NCBI GenBank assembly: GCA_027039975.1
Contig: JALWFE010000132.1
Coordinates: 1-64,000, forward strand
DNA from: Flavobacteriales bacterium
Lineage (GTDB): Bacteria; Bacteroidota; Bacteroidia; Flavobacteriales; Flavobacteriaceae
Direction: 5' to 3'
DNA: 64,000 nt
Shown here: piece after piece, positions 51,520-61,335 of the stretch
How positions within the stretch are numbered: position 1 is the first letter of the stretch
Layout: every line of letters starts with the position of its first letter
Made by a program: the position numbers and the translations under genes
The notes under the pieces: model-generated
Database searches by the model: none
What the model was told of the DNA's origin: nothing
What the model saw: the letters and a program-made list of their open reading frames with translations, nothing else

Positions 51520-54519
51520 TTAAAAGTTTAAATTAAGGTTCAAACCTAAACTTCTGGTTGACGGCAAATTAAAGACATCAACACCTTGTAAGGTATTACC
51601 TATACTTCCGGTAACATTCGGGTCGTGAGGCGCCTTTTTATAGAAGAACATCAAATTGTTTCCTATCAAAGATACTTTGGCGCGTTTGATCCCGAATTTG
51701 TTTAAATTAAATTTGTATGATACTGACATTTCGGCCAAACGGATATTGGTAGCGTCATAAACATATTCGCCCGTAAAGCCGTTACGACCACCGGCAGCAC
51801 TGTAATATACTTTGTTGGATAATTGTGTGACATTGCCGTTTAAATCGACCACATCGATATTGCCCGATTGTTCCCTGGCCGAGTTATCACTCATACCTTC
51901 TACAACAGCTTCGGTCATACTCATGGTAACGCCTCCGAAACGTCCGTCAATCAAGAAATCGAACGTAAAGTTTTTATAGTCAAAACTGTTATTCCAACCC
52001 AACATAAAATCCGGATTGGCATTACCGACTTTTTCCAATCCGGCAATGGTAATATCAGCATTGTCATCTTTTTGAATGGCAACACCACTGGATAAATCGA
52101 CTATAGGATGACCGGCATCATCTCTCTTAACAACTTGTCCGTAAATATCACCGTATGAACCGCCTTCTACCAAATAAGAAGCATAAGAATTGACGCCTCC
52201 CGGTGAAATAGTATAATAAGGAATTTCCACGCCATCACTTTCATTGGACAGATTCAAAACTTCATTATGATTGGCTGCATAGTTCAATTGTGTATGCCAT
52301 TTAAAGTTATCATTTCTGAAAGGCTCGGCAAAAGCGGATATTTCCCAACCTTTATTTTGTATATCGCCGGAATTTACACCAACACGTCCACCTGATGTCC
52401 CGGCAGCAGAAGCATCCACGATAAAGTATTGGTCAACTGTGTTAGTATTGTAGTAACCGATATCAATACCATAACGGTCGTCAAGGAAATGCCATTCCGT
52501 TCCGAATTCGACTGATTTTTGTCTTTCGGGACGCGGCACTTTCAATGGTCTGACAGGGGTTTGCGGGTCAACACCGGCCCCAAAGAATATATTTCTGTTA
52601 GGATACAAAAAATTTGCCGGCACATCATTACCCACTTCGGCATAAGAGGCACGGACTTTGGCAAAAGAAATGTTTTCGTTAAACTCAAACATTTTATTTA
52701 GAATCCCCGTTAAACCGACGGAAGGATAAAAATAAGAACGACTCTCTGCAGGCAATGCGGAACTCCAGTCGTTACGTGCCGTTACATCCAAATACAATTG
52801 ATCTTTATAACCGACAGTAGAACTGAAATAAACCGAACTTACTTTCTTTTGTAAATGATGTTCGTTTATGGATACATCCGCACTGGCATTAAAGTTTTGA
52901 ATGGCAAATACATTGGCATATTGCAAACCACCTGTATTGCCGGAATCGGCATAAAATGTATCGGTCAAATTATGAGTCATACTCGTTCCCAAAATGGCTG
53001 AAAAACTGATGTCTTCACCGAATTTTGTATCATACATGGCCGACAAATCACCATACCATTGGGTATTGTCAAAATTAGCAAGGATATAACGGCCGTTTTT
53101 ATGAGACAATGTTCCGTTGGACGTTGCATATATTTTTCGCGTATAGTCCATCGTGTTTTTATCAAATGAACCGCGTATCTTAACACCAAAATGCTCATTA
53201 AATTTATAAGTGGCTCCTAAATTTAACAACCATTTTTGATTATTATCCAATGTAGGATTACGATGCAAAATCCAATAAGGGTTTTGTTCAATATCCGAAG
53301 TAGCTCTAAACCATTGTTGTTTCATCAAATTACGACTGGGATCAAACACTTCAAATTCTTTCCATTTTGATAAGGGACCTTGTGAAGCGTCGTAATTATA
53401 AACACCTATTAAAGGATTGAAATACAATGCAGAAACAGGACGGTTATTGATTTTCTGTTTACTGAACATTACGCTACCGTTTATTTGCAATTTATTATTT
53501 AACAATTGAGCCGTTTCGCGTAAATTAAATGTATGTTGCGATAAATCATTAGTCGGTATAATCCCTTTGGCATTGGTATTGCTGTAAGAGAAATAGGTTT
53601 GTGCCGCTTGTGTACCACCGCTTAATGAAACGGAGTTTATATTGGTTTGTCCTTTTTGGAAAAAACTATCGACATTTTTTTGGGCTTCATCAGAAAACGC
53701 CATAAAATAAGCCGGACTATCAACCGTATAACTACTGGAAGCACTAGCAGTAAAACCACCTTTCCGTCCTTTTTTAGTGGTAATCAAAATGACCCCGTTC
53801 AATCCGGCACTACCATATAAAGCCGAAGCTGAAGCGCCTTTTAAAACCGAAATACTTTCAATATCATCGGGGTTGATCAATGACAAGGCATCACCGCCAT
53901 CCCTGTTTCCACCGCTTTTATCGCCGAATGTACTGACCGGGATATAAGAAGTGGGATTGGCCAGAGGTACCCCATCTATGACATATAAAGGTTGGTTGTT
54001 ACGCAATGATTTATTTCCACGAAGCAATACCTTGACGGAACCTCCGGCACCGGATGCATTCCGTTCAATAGTCAAACCGGAGATTTTACCGGCTAAACTG
54101 TTAATGGGATTGGTTTGTTTGACCCGTTGTAACTCATCCGCTTTGACATCTTGAGCCGCATACGTCAAAGATTTTCGCTGTTTCTTTATACCCAAAGCCG
54201 TTACGATAACTTTTTTGAGCGCTTGAGCGGTTTCTTCCATGGCAACATCAATTTGAGTCTGGTTGCCCACTTTAATTTCCACAGGCTTCATCCCAACATA
54301 AGAAAATACCAAAACATCATCAGGAGATGCTTTAATTTCGTATTTTCCGTTAAAATCGGTTGAAACACCTTTTTGTGTGTTCTTAATAACTACCGACACA
54401 CCCGGTAAAGGATCACCGTCAGCAGTTACTGTTCCTGTTACAACCTTTTCTTGTGCTACGAGTTGATAACCCATAAACAAAGAAAAGAAAACAATTGAAA
54501 ATAATTTAATTAATTTCAT
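51520..54519 (-). CDS. SusC/RagA-family TonB-linked outer membrane transporter
   Basis: The protein has 999 residues. After the signal peptide (ending LVAQ) comes a CarboxypepD_reg domain ('VVTGTVTADGDPLPGVSVVIKNTQKGVSTDFNGKYEI'), then the plug ('TNPINSLAGKISGLTIERNASG', 'NNQPLYVIDGVPLANP', 'IESISVLKGASASALYGSAGLNGVILITTKKGR') and a long barrel ending 'SLGLNLNLNF'. It imports oligosaccharides with SusD. The gene is divergent from the LytS/LytTR-type pair at 54711, which may control it. No anti-sigma/ECF pair is seen. Confidence 0.96.
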   Translation of the reverse strand: MKLIKLFSIVFFSLFMGYQLVAQEKVVTGTVTADGDPLPGVSVVIKNTQKGVSTDFNGKYEIKASPDDVLVFSYVGMKPVEIKVGNQTQIDVAMEETAQALKKVIVTALGIKKQRKSLTYAAQDVKADELQRVKQTNPINSLAGKISGLTIERNASGAGGSVKVLLRGNKSLRNNQPLYVIDGVPLANPTSYIPVSTFGDKSGGNRDGGDALSLINPDDIESISVLKGASASALYGSAGLNGVILITTKKGRKGGFTASASSSYTVDSPAYFMAFSDEAQKNVDSFFQKGQTNINSVSLSGGTQAAQTYFSYSNTNAKGIIPTNDLSQHTFNLRETAQLLNNKLQINGSVMFSKQKINNRPVSALYFNPLIGVYNYDASQGPLSKWKEFEVFDPSRNLMKQQWFRATSDIEQNPYWILHRNPTLDNNQKWLLNLGATYKFNEHFGVKIRGSFDKNTMDYTRKIYATSNGTLSHKNGRYILANFDNTQWYGDLSAMYDTKFGEDISFSAILGTSMTHNLTDTFYADSGNTGGLQYANVFAIQNFNASADVSINEHHLQKKVSSVYFSSTVGYKDQLYLDVTARNDWSSALPAESRSYFYPSVGLTGILNKMFEFNENISFAKVRASYAEVGNDVPANFLYPNRNIFFGAGVDPQTPVRPLKVPRPERQKSVEFGTEWHFLDDRYGIDIGYYNTNTVDQYFIVDASAAGTSGGRVGVNSGDIQNKGWEISAFAEPFRNDNFKWHTQLNYAANHNEVLNLSNESDGVEIPYYTISPGGVNSYASYLVEGGSYGDIYGQVVKRDDAGHPIVDLSSGVAIQKDDNADITIAGLEKVGNANPDFMLGWNNSFDYKNFTFDFLIDGRFGGVTMSMTEAVVEGMSDNSAREQSGNIDVVDLNGNVTQLSNKVYYSAAGGRNGFTGEYVYDATNIRLAEMSVSYKFNLNKFGIKRAKVSLIGNNLMFFYKKAPHDPNVTGSIGNTLQGVDVFNLPSTRSLGLNLNLNF

Positions 54520-54679
54520 ATTCTCGTTATTTTAGTTAATATTGTCCCTAAATTTACAGTAATTTTCATTTTTGTTAATAAAAAATTCTACCAACTGCTT
54601 TTTTTAATCTGCAAAAACCACTATTTTTAATATCAAACGATATGTTTTGCCATAAAAACAACTATTTGATATAATTTTC

Positions 54680-54687
54680 TACTTTTG
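54680..54687 (+). promoter_or_regulatory. -7 element (TACTTTTG) for the histidine kinase operon
   Basis: TACTTTTG matches TAnnTTTG and lies 23 bases before the TTG at 54711. If transcription starts shortly after it, the TTG is the first usable start codon, which supports a non-ATG start for the kinase. No -33 box at standard spacing. Confidence 0.45.
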
Positions 54688-54710
54688 TCAAAAAAATTTC
54701 GTTAATTGTT

Positions 54711-55769
54711 TTGAAATGGTATAAATCAATAGGAAAAGTAATTCCGCTCCGGTATCATATTTATTTTTGGATTGTTTATTTTACTATAAATGTAATCCGA
54801 TGGGGTAGTTTTTTCGACGATTATGTTTATTCTTTGAAATCAAATATTGTTGAATTCAGCATCCATATTATCCTCTCTTATTTTGTTCTTTATTATCTAA
54901 TGCCGAAATATATTCTGAAAAGAAAATACGGTCTTTTTGTCTTATATCTTTCCTTATTATTAATTGCTGTTTACTTTATCCGCACCGGATTAACCTATTA
55001 TTTAGTATCAAAAGATATATGGCCGGAGGCTTTCGGACATCAAAAATCTTTCACTTTAAGCCACTTTACAACCGTTTTTTTCGGCGAAATATACGTCGTA
55101 GCGTTTGTCGGCGGTATCAAATTAATGGCTGATTGGCTATACGAAAGAGAACAAATAAACCAATTGAAACAAGCCAAGCTCGATACCGAAATAAAATTGT
55201 TAAAATCTCAAATCAGACCGCATTTCTTTTTTAACATATTAAATAATTTGTATGCATTAACCCTGGAAAAATCGGACCTTGCCCCGGGTTTGGTTTTAAA
55301 ACTGTCCGAAATCATGGAATTTGTCATCTATGACAGTCAAAAAAATTATGTATATTTGAGTGACGAAATCAGATATATAAAAAATTATATCGGTTTGGAA
55401 AAAATCCGTTTCGGCAACAGAATTAGAAGTAAAATTGACATTCAGGAAAGTTTGCTTAATGTAAAATTACCACCTTTGCTTTTTTTACCGTTCGTGGAAA
55501 ACAGTTTTAAACACGGACTGAAAAATAACCCGGATTTTTTTATTGAGATTATTTTTAAACACAAAGACCAAAACAAACTTTATTTCTCAATCACGAACAA
55601 TCATAAAAAAAATTTTCAAAATAAAGATACCAAACCGCATGGATTAGGACTGAAAAATGTAAAAAAACGGTTGAACATATTATATCCTGACAATCATGAA
55701 TTAATAATTTTTTCATCGGATCAAATTTATAAAGTAGAATTAACAATACCGATAAAACACTATGAATAA
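54711..55769 (+). CDS. LytS/YehU-type sensor histidine kinase
   Basis: The protein has 352 residues with a TTG start; no ATG exists near the N-terminus. Four membrane helices (about 12-135) are followed by the His_kinase domain with 'LKSQIRPHFFFNILNNLYAL' (phospho-acceptor His171) and a HATPase region containing 'PPLLFLPFVENSFKHGLK' (N box) and 'GLGLKNVKKRLNILYP' (G box). It phosphorylates the LytTR regulator encoded next, with which it overlaps by 8 bases. There is no large periplasmic sensor domain, so it likely senses membrane state or uses a partner. Confidence 0.94.
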   Translation: MKWYKSIGKVIPLRYHIYFWIVYFTINVIRWGSFFDDYVYSLKSNIVEFSIHIILSYFVLYYLMPKYILKRKYGLFVLYLSLLLIAVYFIRTGLTYYLVSKDIWPEAFGHQKSFTLSHFTTVFFGEIYVVAFVGGIKLMADWLYEREQINQLKQAKLDTEIKLLKSQIRPHFFFNILNNLYALTLEKSDLAPGLVLKLSEIMEFVIYDSQKNYVYLSDEIRYIKNYIGLEKIRFGNRIRSKIDIQESLLNVKLPPLLFLPFVENSFKHGLKNNPDFFIEIIFKHKDQNKLYFSITNNHKKNFQNKDTKPHGLGLKNVKKRLNILYPDNHELIIFSSDQIYKVELTIPIKHYE

Positions 55770-56454
55770 AACAGTTAACTGCGTTATTATCGATGACGAA
55801 CCCTTGGCTATCAATGTGATAAAAAACCATTTACAACATTTTAGCAATTATAAAATCATCGGCAGTTTTAACCAGCCGGTTACCGCTTTTGACTTTATCC
55901 AACAAAATCCGGTCGATGTTATTTTTTTAGACATCAATATGCCGGATATTAACGGTTTGGAATTAATTAAAAATCTCAAAAACAAACCGCTTGTTGTCGT
56001 TACTACGGCATACCGTGAATTTGCTATTGAAAGTTTTGAAATAGGTGTTTTGGATTATTTGGTCAAACCCATTTCTCTCAAACGTTTTATGAAAACCATT
56101 GACCGGATTAACAACCGGATTTTTGACAATAACAGCAAACAAGAAAAAAACTATTTCTTTGTCAAGGCTAACAAGAAGTTGATTAAATTATTCTTTGACG
56201 ACATCATTTATATCGAAAGTTTGAGAGATTATATCCAAATAGTTACAAAAAATGACCGGATTTTAGTCCTCAGTTCCATGAATGCCTTTTTAAAACAATT
56301 GCCGGCCGATAAATTTTTACGCATTCACCGTTCATACATTATAAATACTTCAAAAGTAACATCCATTGACGGTAATTTAATAGAACTTCCCGAAAAAAAA
56401 ATTCCAATCGGACGAAATTACATCAATGAAGTGAAGAAAGTTATTTTGTCGTAA
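55762..56454 (+). CDS. LytTR-family response regulator
   Basis: The protein has 230 residues. The receiver domain has 'IIDDEP' (10-14), phospho-acceptor Asp57 in 'FLDINMP', Thr81/Thr82 and Lys102 in 'LVKP'. The C-terminal LytTR DNA-binding domain contains 'DIIYIESLRDYIQI' and 'FLRIHRSYIINTSKVTSI'. It is translationally coupled to the kinase. Target promoters are unknown; the divergent susC promoter is the nearest candidate. Confidence 0.95.
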   Translation: MNKTVNCVIIDDEPLAINVIKNHLQHFSNYKIIGSFNQPVTAFDFIQQNPVDVIFLDINMPDINGLELIKNLKNKPLVVVTTAYREFAIESFEIGVLDYLVKPISLKRFMKTIDRINNRIFDNNSKQEKNYFFVKANKKLIKLFFDDIIYIESLRDYIQIVTKNDRILVLSSMNAFLKQLPADKFLRIHRSYIINTSKVTSIDGNLIELPEKKIPIGRNYINEVKKVILS

Positions 56455-56900
56455 ATTCTTGAAAAATTGAGGATTTGTTGTATCTCAAAGAAAATTTTAT
56501 ACTTTACGGGTTTTCGATACAATCTTCTCTCAGTTCGGGTCACTCGGTCCCCACCTATTTTACAACTTTTGGAGCAAAAGTGTATCGAAGTAACCGGTGG
56601 CTTCGATACACTGTTCGCTTCGCTCACAGCACTCAGCCACCTTGATTGTGTTTACTGATGCAGGTCACTGAGCGGCACGCTTGGTCCCAACATTCGTTGG
56701 GGAAACAGAAAGCATCTTTAAGCAGATATTGTTAATACATATATATTTGCTATTCCATACCAATTATAGCTATTTGAGACAAGAAATTCATTACATTCCG
56801 CTAGCTACCAGTAACTAACTACCCTGACAACTTGTCACTATTCCGTTTTGGTATTTTTTTTGCCATTTCACTTAACAAACTACAAAAAAAACATAAGACT
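56455..56900. repeat. Gap with degenerate repeat fragments between the LytTR gene and htpG
   Basis: It holds an AATTGAGGATTTGTTGTATCTCAAAGAA fragment related to the 90-base unit at 13343, a GTATCGAAGTAACCGG fragment, and a GGTCACTGAGCGG half-element (about 56662-56674). The last 80 bases before htpG are AT-rich and carry TATTTTTTTTG (about 56850-56860), a possible but imperfect -7 region. No gene is seen. Confidence 0.6.
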
Positions 56901-58820
56901 ATGGCAACAATGACCAAAGGCAAAATAAATGTAGCGGTTGATAATATTTTTCCGCTCATCAAACAATTTTTATACTCCGACCACGAAATATTTTTACGCG
57001 AACTCATCTCTAATGCCACCGATGCGACCAATAAACTCAAACATTTGGCCAGAATAGGTGAATTTGAAGGTGATACCGAAAATCTAAAAATCGAAGTAAA
57101 GCTCGACAAAGACAACAAAACCTTGAGTATCATAGATCAAGGTATCGGGATGAGCAAAAAAGAAGTGATTAAATACATCAACGAAATTGCTTTTTCGGGC
57201 GCCGAAGATTTTTTAAACAAGTACAAAGACAAACAAGGTGCTGATGCCGGTATCATAGGCCATTTCGGATTGGGTTTTTATTCGGCATTTATGGTTGCCG
57301 ATAAAGTGGAAATCCGCACCAAATCCTATAAAAAAGACAGCAAAGCCGTACATTGGGAATGTGACGGCACACCGGAATTCAAACTGGAAGAAATAGATGA
57401 TAAGAAAGACCGCGGCACGGAAGTTATCTTACACATTTCCGAAGATTCAAAAGAATTTTTAGAAGAAAGCCGTATCAACGAATTGCTTCATAAATATAAC
57501 AAATTCAATTCCGTGCCTATTAAATTCGGCACCAAAGAAATTATCGACCCCAACGGGAAACCCGGCGACGACAAAAATGAAGAACCTAAAAAAATCATCG
57601 TCGATAATATCATCAACAATACCCAACCGGCATGGACCAAAAAACCGTCGGAATTGACCGACGAAGACTACATTAAATTCTATCACGAACTCTATCCCGA
57701 CATTTACGATGATCCGCTGTTTTATATCCATTTGAACGTGGATCACCCGTTTCATTTGACCGGTATTTTGTATTTTCCAAAATTGAACTTAAATCTCGAC
57801 CCTGCCAAATACAGAATACAACTCTATCAAAATCAAGTGTTTGTAACCGACAACGTCGAAGGTATCGTCCCCGATTTCTTACAGATGTTGCGTGGTGTCA
57901 TAGATTCGCCGGATATACCGCTCAATGTGTCGCGCAGTTACCTGCAAGCTGATGCTGCCGTAAAGAAAATTTCGGGCTATATCACCAAAAAAGTAGCGGA
58001 CAAATTACAAAGTTTGTTCAATAAAGACCGTATGGCTTTTGAAGAGAAATGGCATGATATCAAGGTTATCATCGAATACGGTATGCTATCCGAAGAAAAA
58101 TTCTACGATAAAGCCCTTAAATTTTACCTTTTCCCCGATGTGGACGGTAATTATTACACATTTGAAGAACTGATAGAAAAAATCAAACCGGTTCAAACAG
58201 ATAAGGATAAAAATATCGTCGTACTTTACGCTTCTGACGCCAAAGAGCAACATGCTTATATCGAATATGCCAAAAATAAAGGTTACTTGGTATTGTTGCT
58301 CGATTCTCCTATCGTATCACATCTGCTCCAAAAATTGGAATTGGACAACAATGAACTGTCTGACCAAAAACAACCGGTTAAATTTGCCCGTGTCGATGCC
58401 GATGCCATTGACAATTTGATAAAAAAAGATGATACCAAAGTCTCGAAACTATCGGAAGAAGAACAAAAAAAGCTCAAAGAAATTATTGAAAAAAACATTC
58501 CGGCAGAGCAATTTACCGTTCAACTGGAAGCTTTGGACGAAAACAGTGCCCCGTTTATTATCACCCAACCGGAATTCATGCGGCGTTTTAAAGAGATGCA
58601 ACAAACCGGCAGCGCTATGTTTGGCGGGAACGATTTCCCGGGTATGTATAATTTGATAGTCAATACCAACAGCGATTGGATGCCGAAAATCCTCAAAGCC
58701 AAGAAAAAACAAGCTGAATACGTAAAACAAGCTTTAGATTTGGCCAAGTTGTCTCAAAATATGTTAAAAGGTGAAGAATTAACCGAATTTATCAAACGTA
58801 GTTTGGAGTTGATGAAGTAA
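56901..58820 (+). CDS. htpG: Hsp90-family chaperone HtpG
   Basis: From the ATG at 56901 the protein has 639 residues; 23 extra in-frame upstream codons do not look like HtpG. The N-terminal ATPase has 'ELISNATDATNKLKHLA' (the usual NASDA reads NATDA), 'IDQGIGMSKKEV' and 'IGHFGLGFYSAFMVADKV'. The middle domain has 'LNVSRSYLQADAAVKKI'. It is an ATP-driven folding chaperone dimer in the cytoplasm. It is monocistronic with a terminator at 58851-58890. Confidence 0.98.
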   Translation: MATMTKGKINVAVDNIFPLIKQFLYSDHEIFLRELISNATDATNKLKHLARIGEFEGDTENLKIEVKLDKDNKTLSIIDQGIGMSKKEVIKYINEIAFSGAEDFLNKYKDKQGADAGIIGHFGLGFYSAFMVADKVEIRTKSYKKDSKAVHWECDGTPEFKLEEIDDKKDRGTEVILHISEDSKEFLEESRINELLHKYNKFNSVPIKFGTKEIIDPNGKPGDDKNEEPKKIIVDNIINNTQPAWTKKPSELTDEDYIKFYHELYPDIYDDPLFYIHLNVDHPFHLTGILYFPKLNLNLDPAKYRIQLYQNQVFVTDNVEGIVPDFLQMLRGVIDSPDIPLNVSRSYLQADAAVKKISGYITKKVADKLQSLFNKDRMAFEEKWHDIKVIIEYGMLSEEKFYDKALKFYLFPDVDGNYYTFEELIEKIKPVQTDKDKNIVVLYASDAKEQHAYIEYAKNKGYLVLLLDSPIVSHLLQKLELDNNELSDQKQPVKFARVDADAIDNLIKKDDTKVSKLSEEEQKKLKEIIEKNIPAEQFTVQLEALDENSAPFIITQPEFMRRFKEMQQTGSAMFGGNDFPGMYNLIVNTNSDWMPKILKAKKKQAEYVKQALDLAKLSQNMLKGEELTEFIKRSLELMK

Positions 58821-58850
58821 AAAGAAACTTAAAAATATCTCTATAAATGA

Positions 58851-58890
58851 AAAGGAACGAAAAGAAGCAGTTCTTTCCGTTCCTTTTTTT
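58851..58890 (+). terminator. Rho-independent terminator of htpG
   Basis: AAAGGAACG (58851-58859) pairs with CGTTCCTTT (58878-58886), extended by an inner AAAGAA/TTCTTT helix, and ends in a run of seven T. It lies 30 bases after the htpG stop. Confidence 0.93.
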
Positions 58891-58902
58891 GTTGATAAAA
58901 AA

Positions 58903-59433
58903 TTATTTCATAAGCAAACACATTCTTTTTATCAAATTTTCTCCGGTTTTCAATTTGTAAATAATAACACCTGCAACGTGTACGACAATCAACCCCAGCA
59001 GTATAAATACCAATGCTTTATGAACGGTTTCTAAAGTTTCATCAAACTTGGCACCGGTTGGAAACTCACCACCTAAATCATAAGCCATAGCACCGGTTTG
59101 ATAAACCATAATAAAGCCTACAACGGGGGCAACAATCAGTAAAAGGTAAATCAAACCTAATACCGTTTTAACCATCTTTTCGTGGGCAGGACTGTAATAA
59201 GCAATCTCCTCAGGTAAATTATCTTTATTTTTCTTTTTGATAAATAACCTGATAACGGTAAGAATAGCAACTATTACACCTAATATGGCGTGTGTTCTGT
59301 AACGATTGAAATTAGCTTCGTTAAATTCGTAGTCCTCCATGGTGATTCCGACATAAAAGATAACAGCAAATAAAATAAAGGTTAACCAGTGGATGACAAT
59401 CATGGCTTTGGGATATTTTTGAGTTTTTTCCAT
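58903..59433 (-). CDS. Cytochrome b561-like diheme membrane protein
   Basis: From the ATG at 59433 the protein has 176 residues; the upstream in-frame extension is untypical. Four membrane helices carry likely haem-ligand histidines: His19 in 'IVIHWLTFILF', His52 in 'RTHAILGVIV', and histidines in 'LETVHKALVF' and 'IVVHVAGVI'. The family (bacterial cytochrome b561, CybB type) oxidises quinol or superoxide at the inner membrane. No partner gene is adjacent. The 274-base region upstream (59434-59707) shows no gene. Confidence 0.9.
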   Translation of the reverse strand: MEKTQKYPKAMIVIHWLTFILFAVIFYVGITMEDYEFNEANFNRYRTHAILGVIVAILTVIRLFIKKKNKDNLPEEIAYYSPAHEKMVKTVLGLIYLLLIVAPVVGFIMVYQTGAMAYDLGGEFPTGAKFDETLETVHKALVFILLGLIVVHVAGVIIYKLKTGENLIKRMCLLMK

Positions 59434-59707
59434 ATTTCTAATGTTTTTTATGTTCCGGGCAAAGATAATAAAAACGGATATAATTTCTGAAAAAGAAATT
59501 GCCATAATACCGGAATGAAAAAACTATTGCCGCATTCCTGCCTTGTTGAGTCCTCCCGCTATTGGTAACAAAGAAAAAAATTGAATAACAAAACATCCGT
59601 AGAAATCTCCCGGCATAGATGGTGTAACTATCGGGGTCGGGAGACCGCGGTAGAGCGAAGTGGTTTAAAACAAAAAACATTCGTGAATTCGTGGCAATAA
59701 AAATCAA

Positions 59708-60679
59708 TTACGATTTCCGCAACATCAAATTCTTGGCAAAATCTTGCCAGAAAGTTTTTTTATCTGCGGAGAGTGTGGTCTTGTCGAGCGATTGCAAAGC
59801 TTCACGGGTAAACGTTTCCATTTGATTTTGCGCTATTTTATCGACATTATATTTTTTATAAAAATCGATAGTTTGTGCAATCAATTGTTCGTCAGGTATG
59901 TTGCCGGAATGGAAAAGTGTTTGCAATCCTGTTTTATCCGAAGGAGAAGCTTCTTGCAGCGCCGTTAAGTAAAGGAAAGTTTTTTTACGGTCCAAAATGT
60001 CACCGCCTATACGCTTACCAAAGGTGTCCTTGTCTCCGAATGTGTCGAGATAATCGTCTTGAATTTGAAATGCCAAACCTAATTTGATGCCAAAATCCGA
60101 GATATTTTCCAAATCCTGTTCATCAGCATTGGCAATAATTCCGCCAAACTGCAAAGCGGCGCCCAGTAAAACGGCGGTTTTGAGCCGTATCATTTCAATA
60201 TATTCCTTGATGCTAACATTATCACGGGTTTCAAAATCCATATCCATTTGTTGTCCTTCACAGACTTCTATGGCGGTTTTGCTTAACAAACTATTGAGTT
60301 TTTTATAAACGGTACCGTCATAATCTTCAAGCATTTTATATGCCCATACCAGCATAGTATCCCCGGATAAGATAGCGATATTTTCTCCCCATTTTTTATA
60401 TACCGTAGGTTTGCCGCGGCGTAGTGGTGCATTGTCCATAATGTCGTCGTGAAGAAGGGTAAAATTGTGGAAAATTTCGATAGATGCCGCCGCCGGCAGA
60501 GCTTGTTCAATTTCCACACCGAAAGTCTTGGCCGACCATAAAACCAATAACGGACGGATACGTTTACCGGCATTACCCAAAGTATATTTTATAGGTTCGT
60601 ATAAATTTGCAGGTTCTTTATCAAAATTCAATCCCGACAGGTACGATTCAAAACGTTTTTTTAGAGCGGTATCAATCAT
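59708..60679 (-). CDS. Trans-polyprenyl diphosphate synthase
   Basis: The protein has 323 residues. The two Asp-rich motifs are 'FTLLHDDIMD' (first) and 'FQIQDDYLD' (second), which bind Mg2+-diphosphate. It condenses isopentenyl diphosphate onto allylic diphosphates to make precursors for quinones or undecaprenyl phosphate. Phe at the fifth position before the first DDxxD favours a short product (farnesyl or geranylgeranyl), unlike the Ala of octaprenyl synthases; this is a family rule, not a proof. It appears monocistronic. Confidence 0.94.
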   Translation of the reverse strand: MIDTALKKRFESYLSGLNFDKEPANLYEPIKYTLGNAGKRIRPLLVLWSAKTFGVEIEQALPAAASIEIFHNFTLLHDDIMDNAPLRRGKPTVYKKWGENIAILSGDTMLVWAYKMLEDYDGTVYKKLNSLLSKTAIEVCEGQQMDMDFETRDNVSIKEYIEMIRLKTAVLLGAALQFGGIIANADEQDLENISDFGIKLGLAFQIQDDYLDTFGDKDTFGKRIGGDILDRKKTFLYLTALQEASPSDKTGLQTLFHSGNIPDEQLIAQTIDFYKKYNVDKIAQNQMETFTREALQSLDKTTLSADKKTFWQDFAKNLMLRKS

Positions 60680-60719
60680 CCGGAAAATTTTTTGGTAAAA
60701 GTATTAAAATATCCTGAAT

Positions 60720-60975
60720 AAATGAGGAAATGAGGAAGTGAGGAAATGAGGAAGTGAGGAAATGAGGAAGTGAGGAAATGAGGAAGTGAGGAAATGAGGA
60801 AGTGAGGAAATGAGGAAGTGAGGAAATGAGGAAGTGAGGAAATGAGGAAGTGAGGAAAAATATACAAGTTATAAAAAATTTCTCAATTCCTCAATTCATA
60901 TGACGAATTTATGGTATGAAATAGAAAATATTCATCAAATAACGTCATATTCTTTGAAGCAATACAAATCATCAT
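60720..60975. repeat. 16-bp tandem array and inverted copy of the 13.4-kb repeat unit
   Basis: Eight copies of AATGAGGAAGTGAGGA run in tandem at about 60728-60857. After a short AT stretch, TTCTCAATTCCTCAATTCA is followed (about 60890-60975) by a segment whose reverse complement matches 13343-13430 at most positions (shared core GGTATGAAATAGAAAA and ATTCTTTGAAGCAATACAAATC). A 63-codon open frame on the minus strand here is a product of the array, not a gene. The final 43 bases before 61019 contain the likely promoter of the small membrane protein. Confidence 0.88.
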
Positions 60976-61018
60976 TTCGCCAATAAATCACTAACTTTGC
61001 TAAAATTTATATAAAAAA

Positions 61019-61291
61019 ATGAATGAACAACAATTACAAAAATGGGAACAAATCCGTAAAAACGGTCCTTGGAAATATGCTTTGATATATGGCACTATCT
61101 GGGGGCTTATTGTTGGATTTTTTGTTTTTATATTCAATTCTTTGAGGCATTTTGACAAAGCTTTTGACAATATTCCGTCAATTATTATTATGTTTTCCAT
61201 TTACTGGATAACCGGTATTATTATTTACCGTTTTATAATTTGGCGGGTCAAAGAAAGGGTATATCAAACTTGGAAAAAAAATCAAAAATAA
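61019..61291 (+). CDS. Small two-helix membrane protein of unknown function
   Basis: The protein has 90 residues. Two hydrophobic segments ('ALIYGTIWGLIVGFFVFIF' and 'IIIMFSIYWITGIIIYRFII') are flanked by charged ends, with an N-terminal 'MNEQQLQKWEQIRKNGPWKY'. Family unknown to me. It is followed 45 bases later by tRNA-Leu, which has its own promoter. Confidence 0.75.
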   Translation: MNEQQLQKWEQIRKNGPWKYALIYGTIWGLIVGFFVFIFNSLRHFDKAFDNIPSIIIMFSIYWITGIIIYRFIIWRVKERVYQTWKKNQK

Positions 61292-61316
61292 CCCTGTCTG
61301 TTTTATAAAATCTTTT

Positions 61317-61324
61317 TATATTTG
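61317..61324 (+). promoter_or_regulatory. -7 element (TATATTTG) of tRNA-Leu
   Basis: TATATTTG matches TAnnTTTG and ends 11 bases before the tRNA. A weak CTG lies about 20 bases upstream in place of the -33 TTG. Confidence 0.6.
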
Positions 61325-61335
61325 CACTTGCAATT

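Noticed and set aside
54711-55769. A later ATG as the start of the LytS-like kinase
   Set aside because: The next in-frame ATG would remove the first membrane helices; the TTG at 54711 follows a -7 element and gives a complete protein.
60676-60867. Open frame of 63 codons encoding repeated FPHFLISSLPHFLTSS
   Set aside because: It is only the translation of the 16-bp tandem array, without start context or variation expected of a coding sequence.
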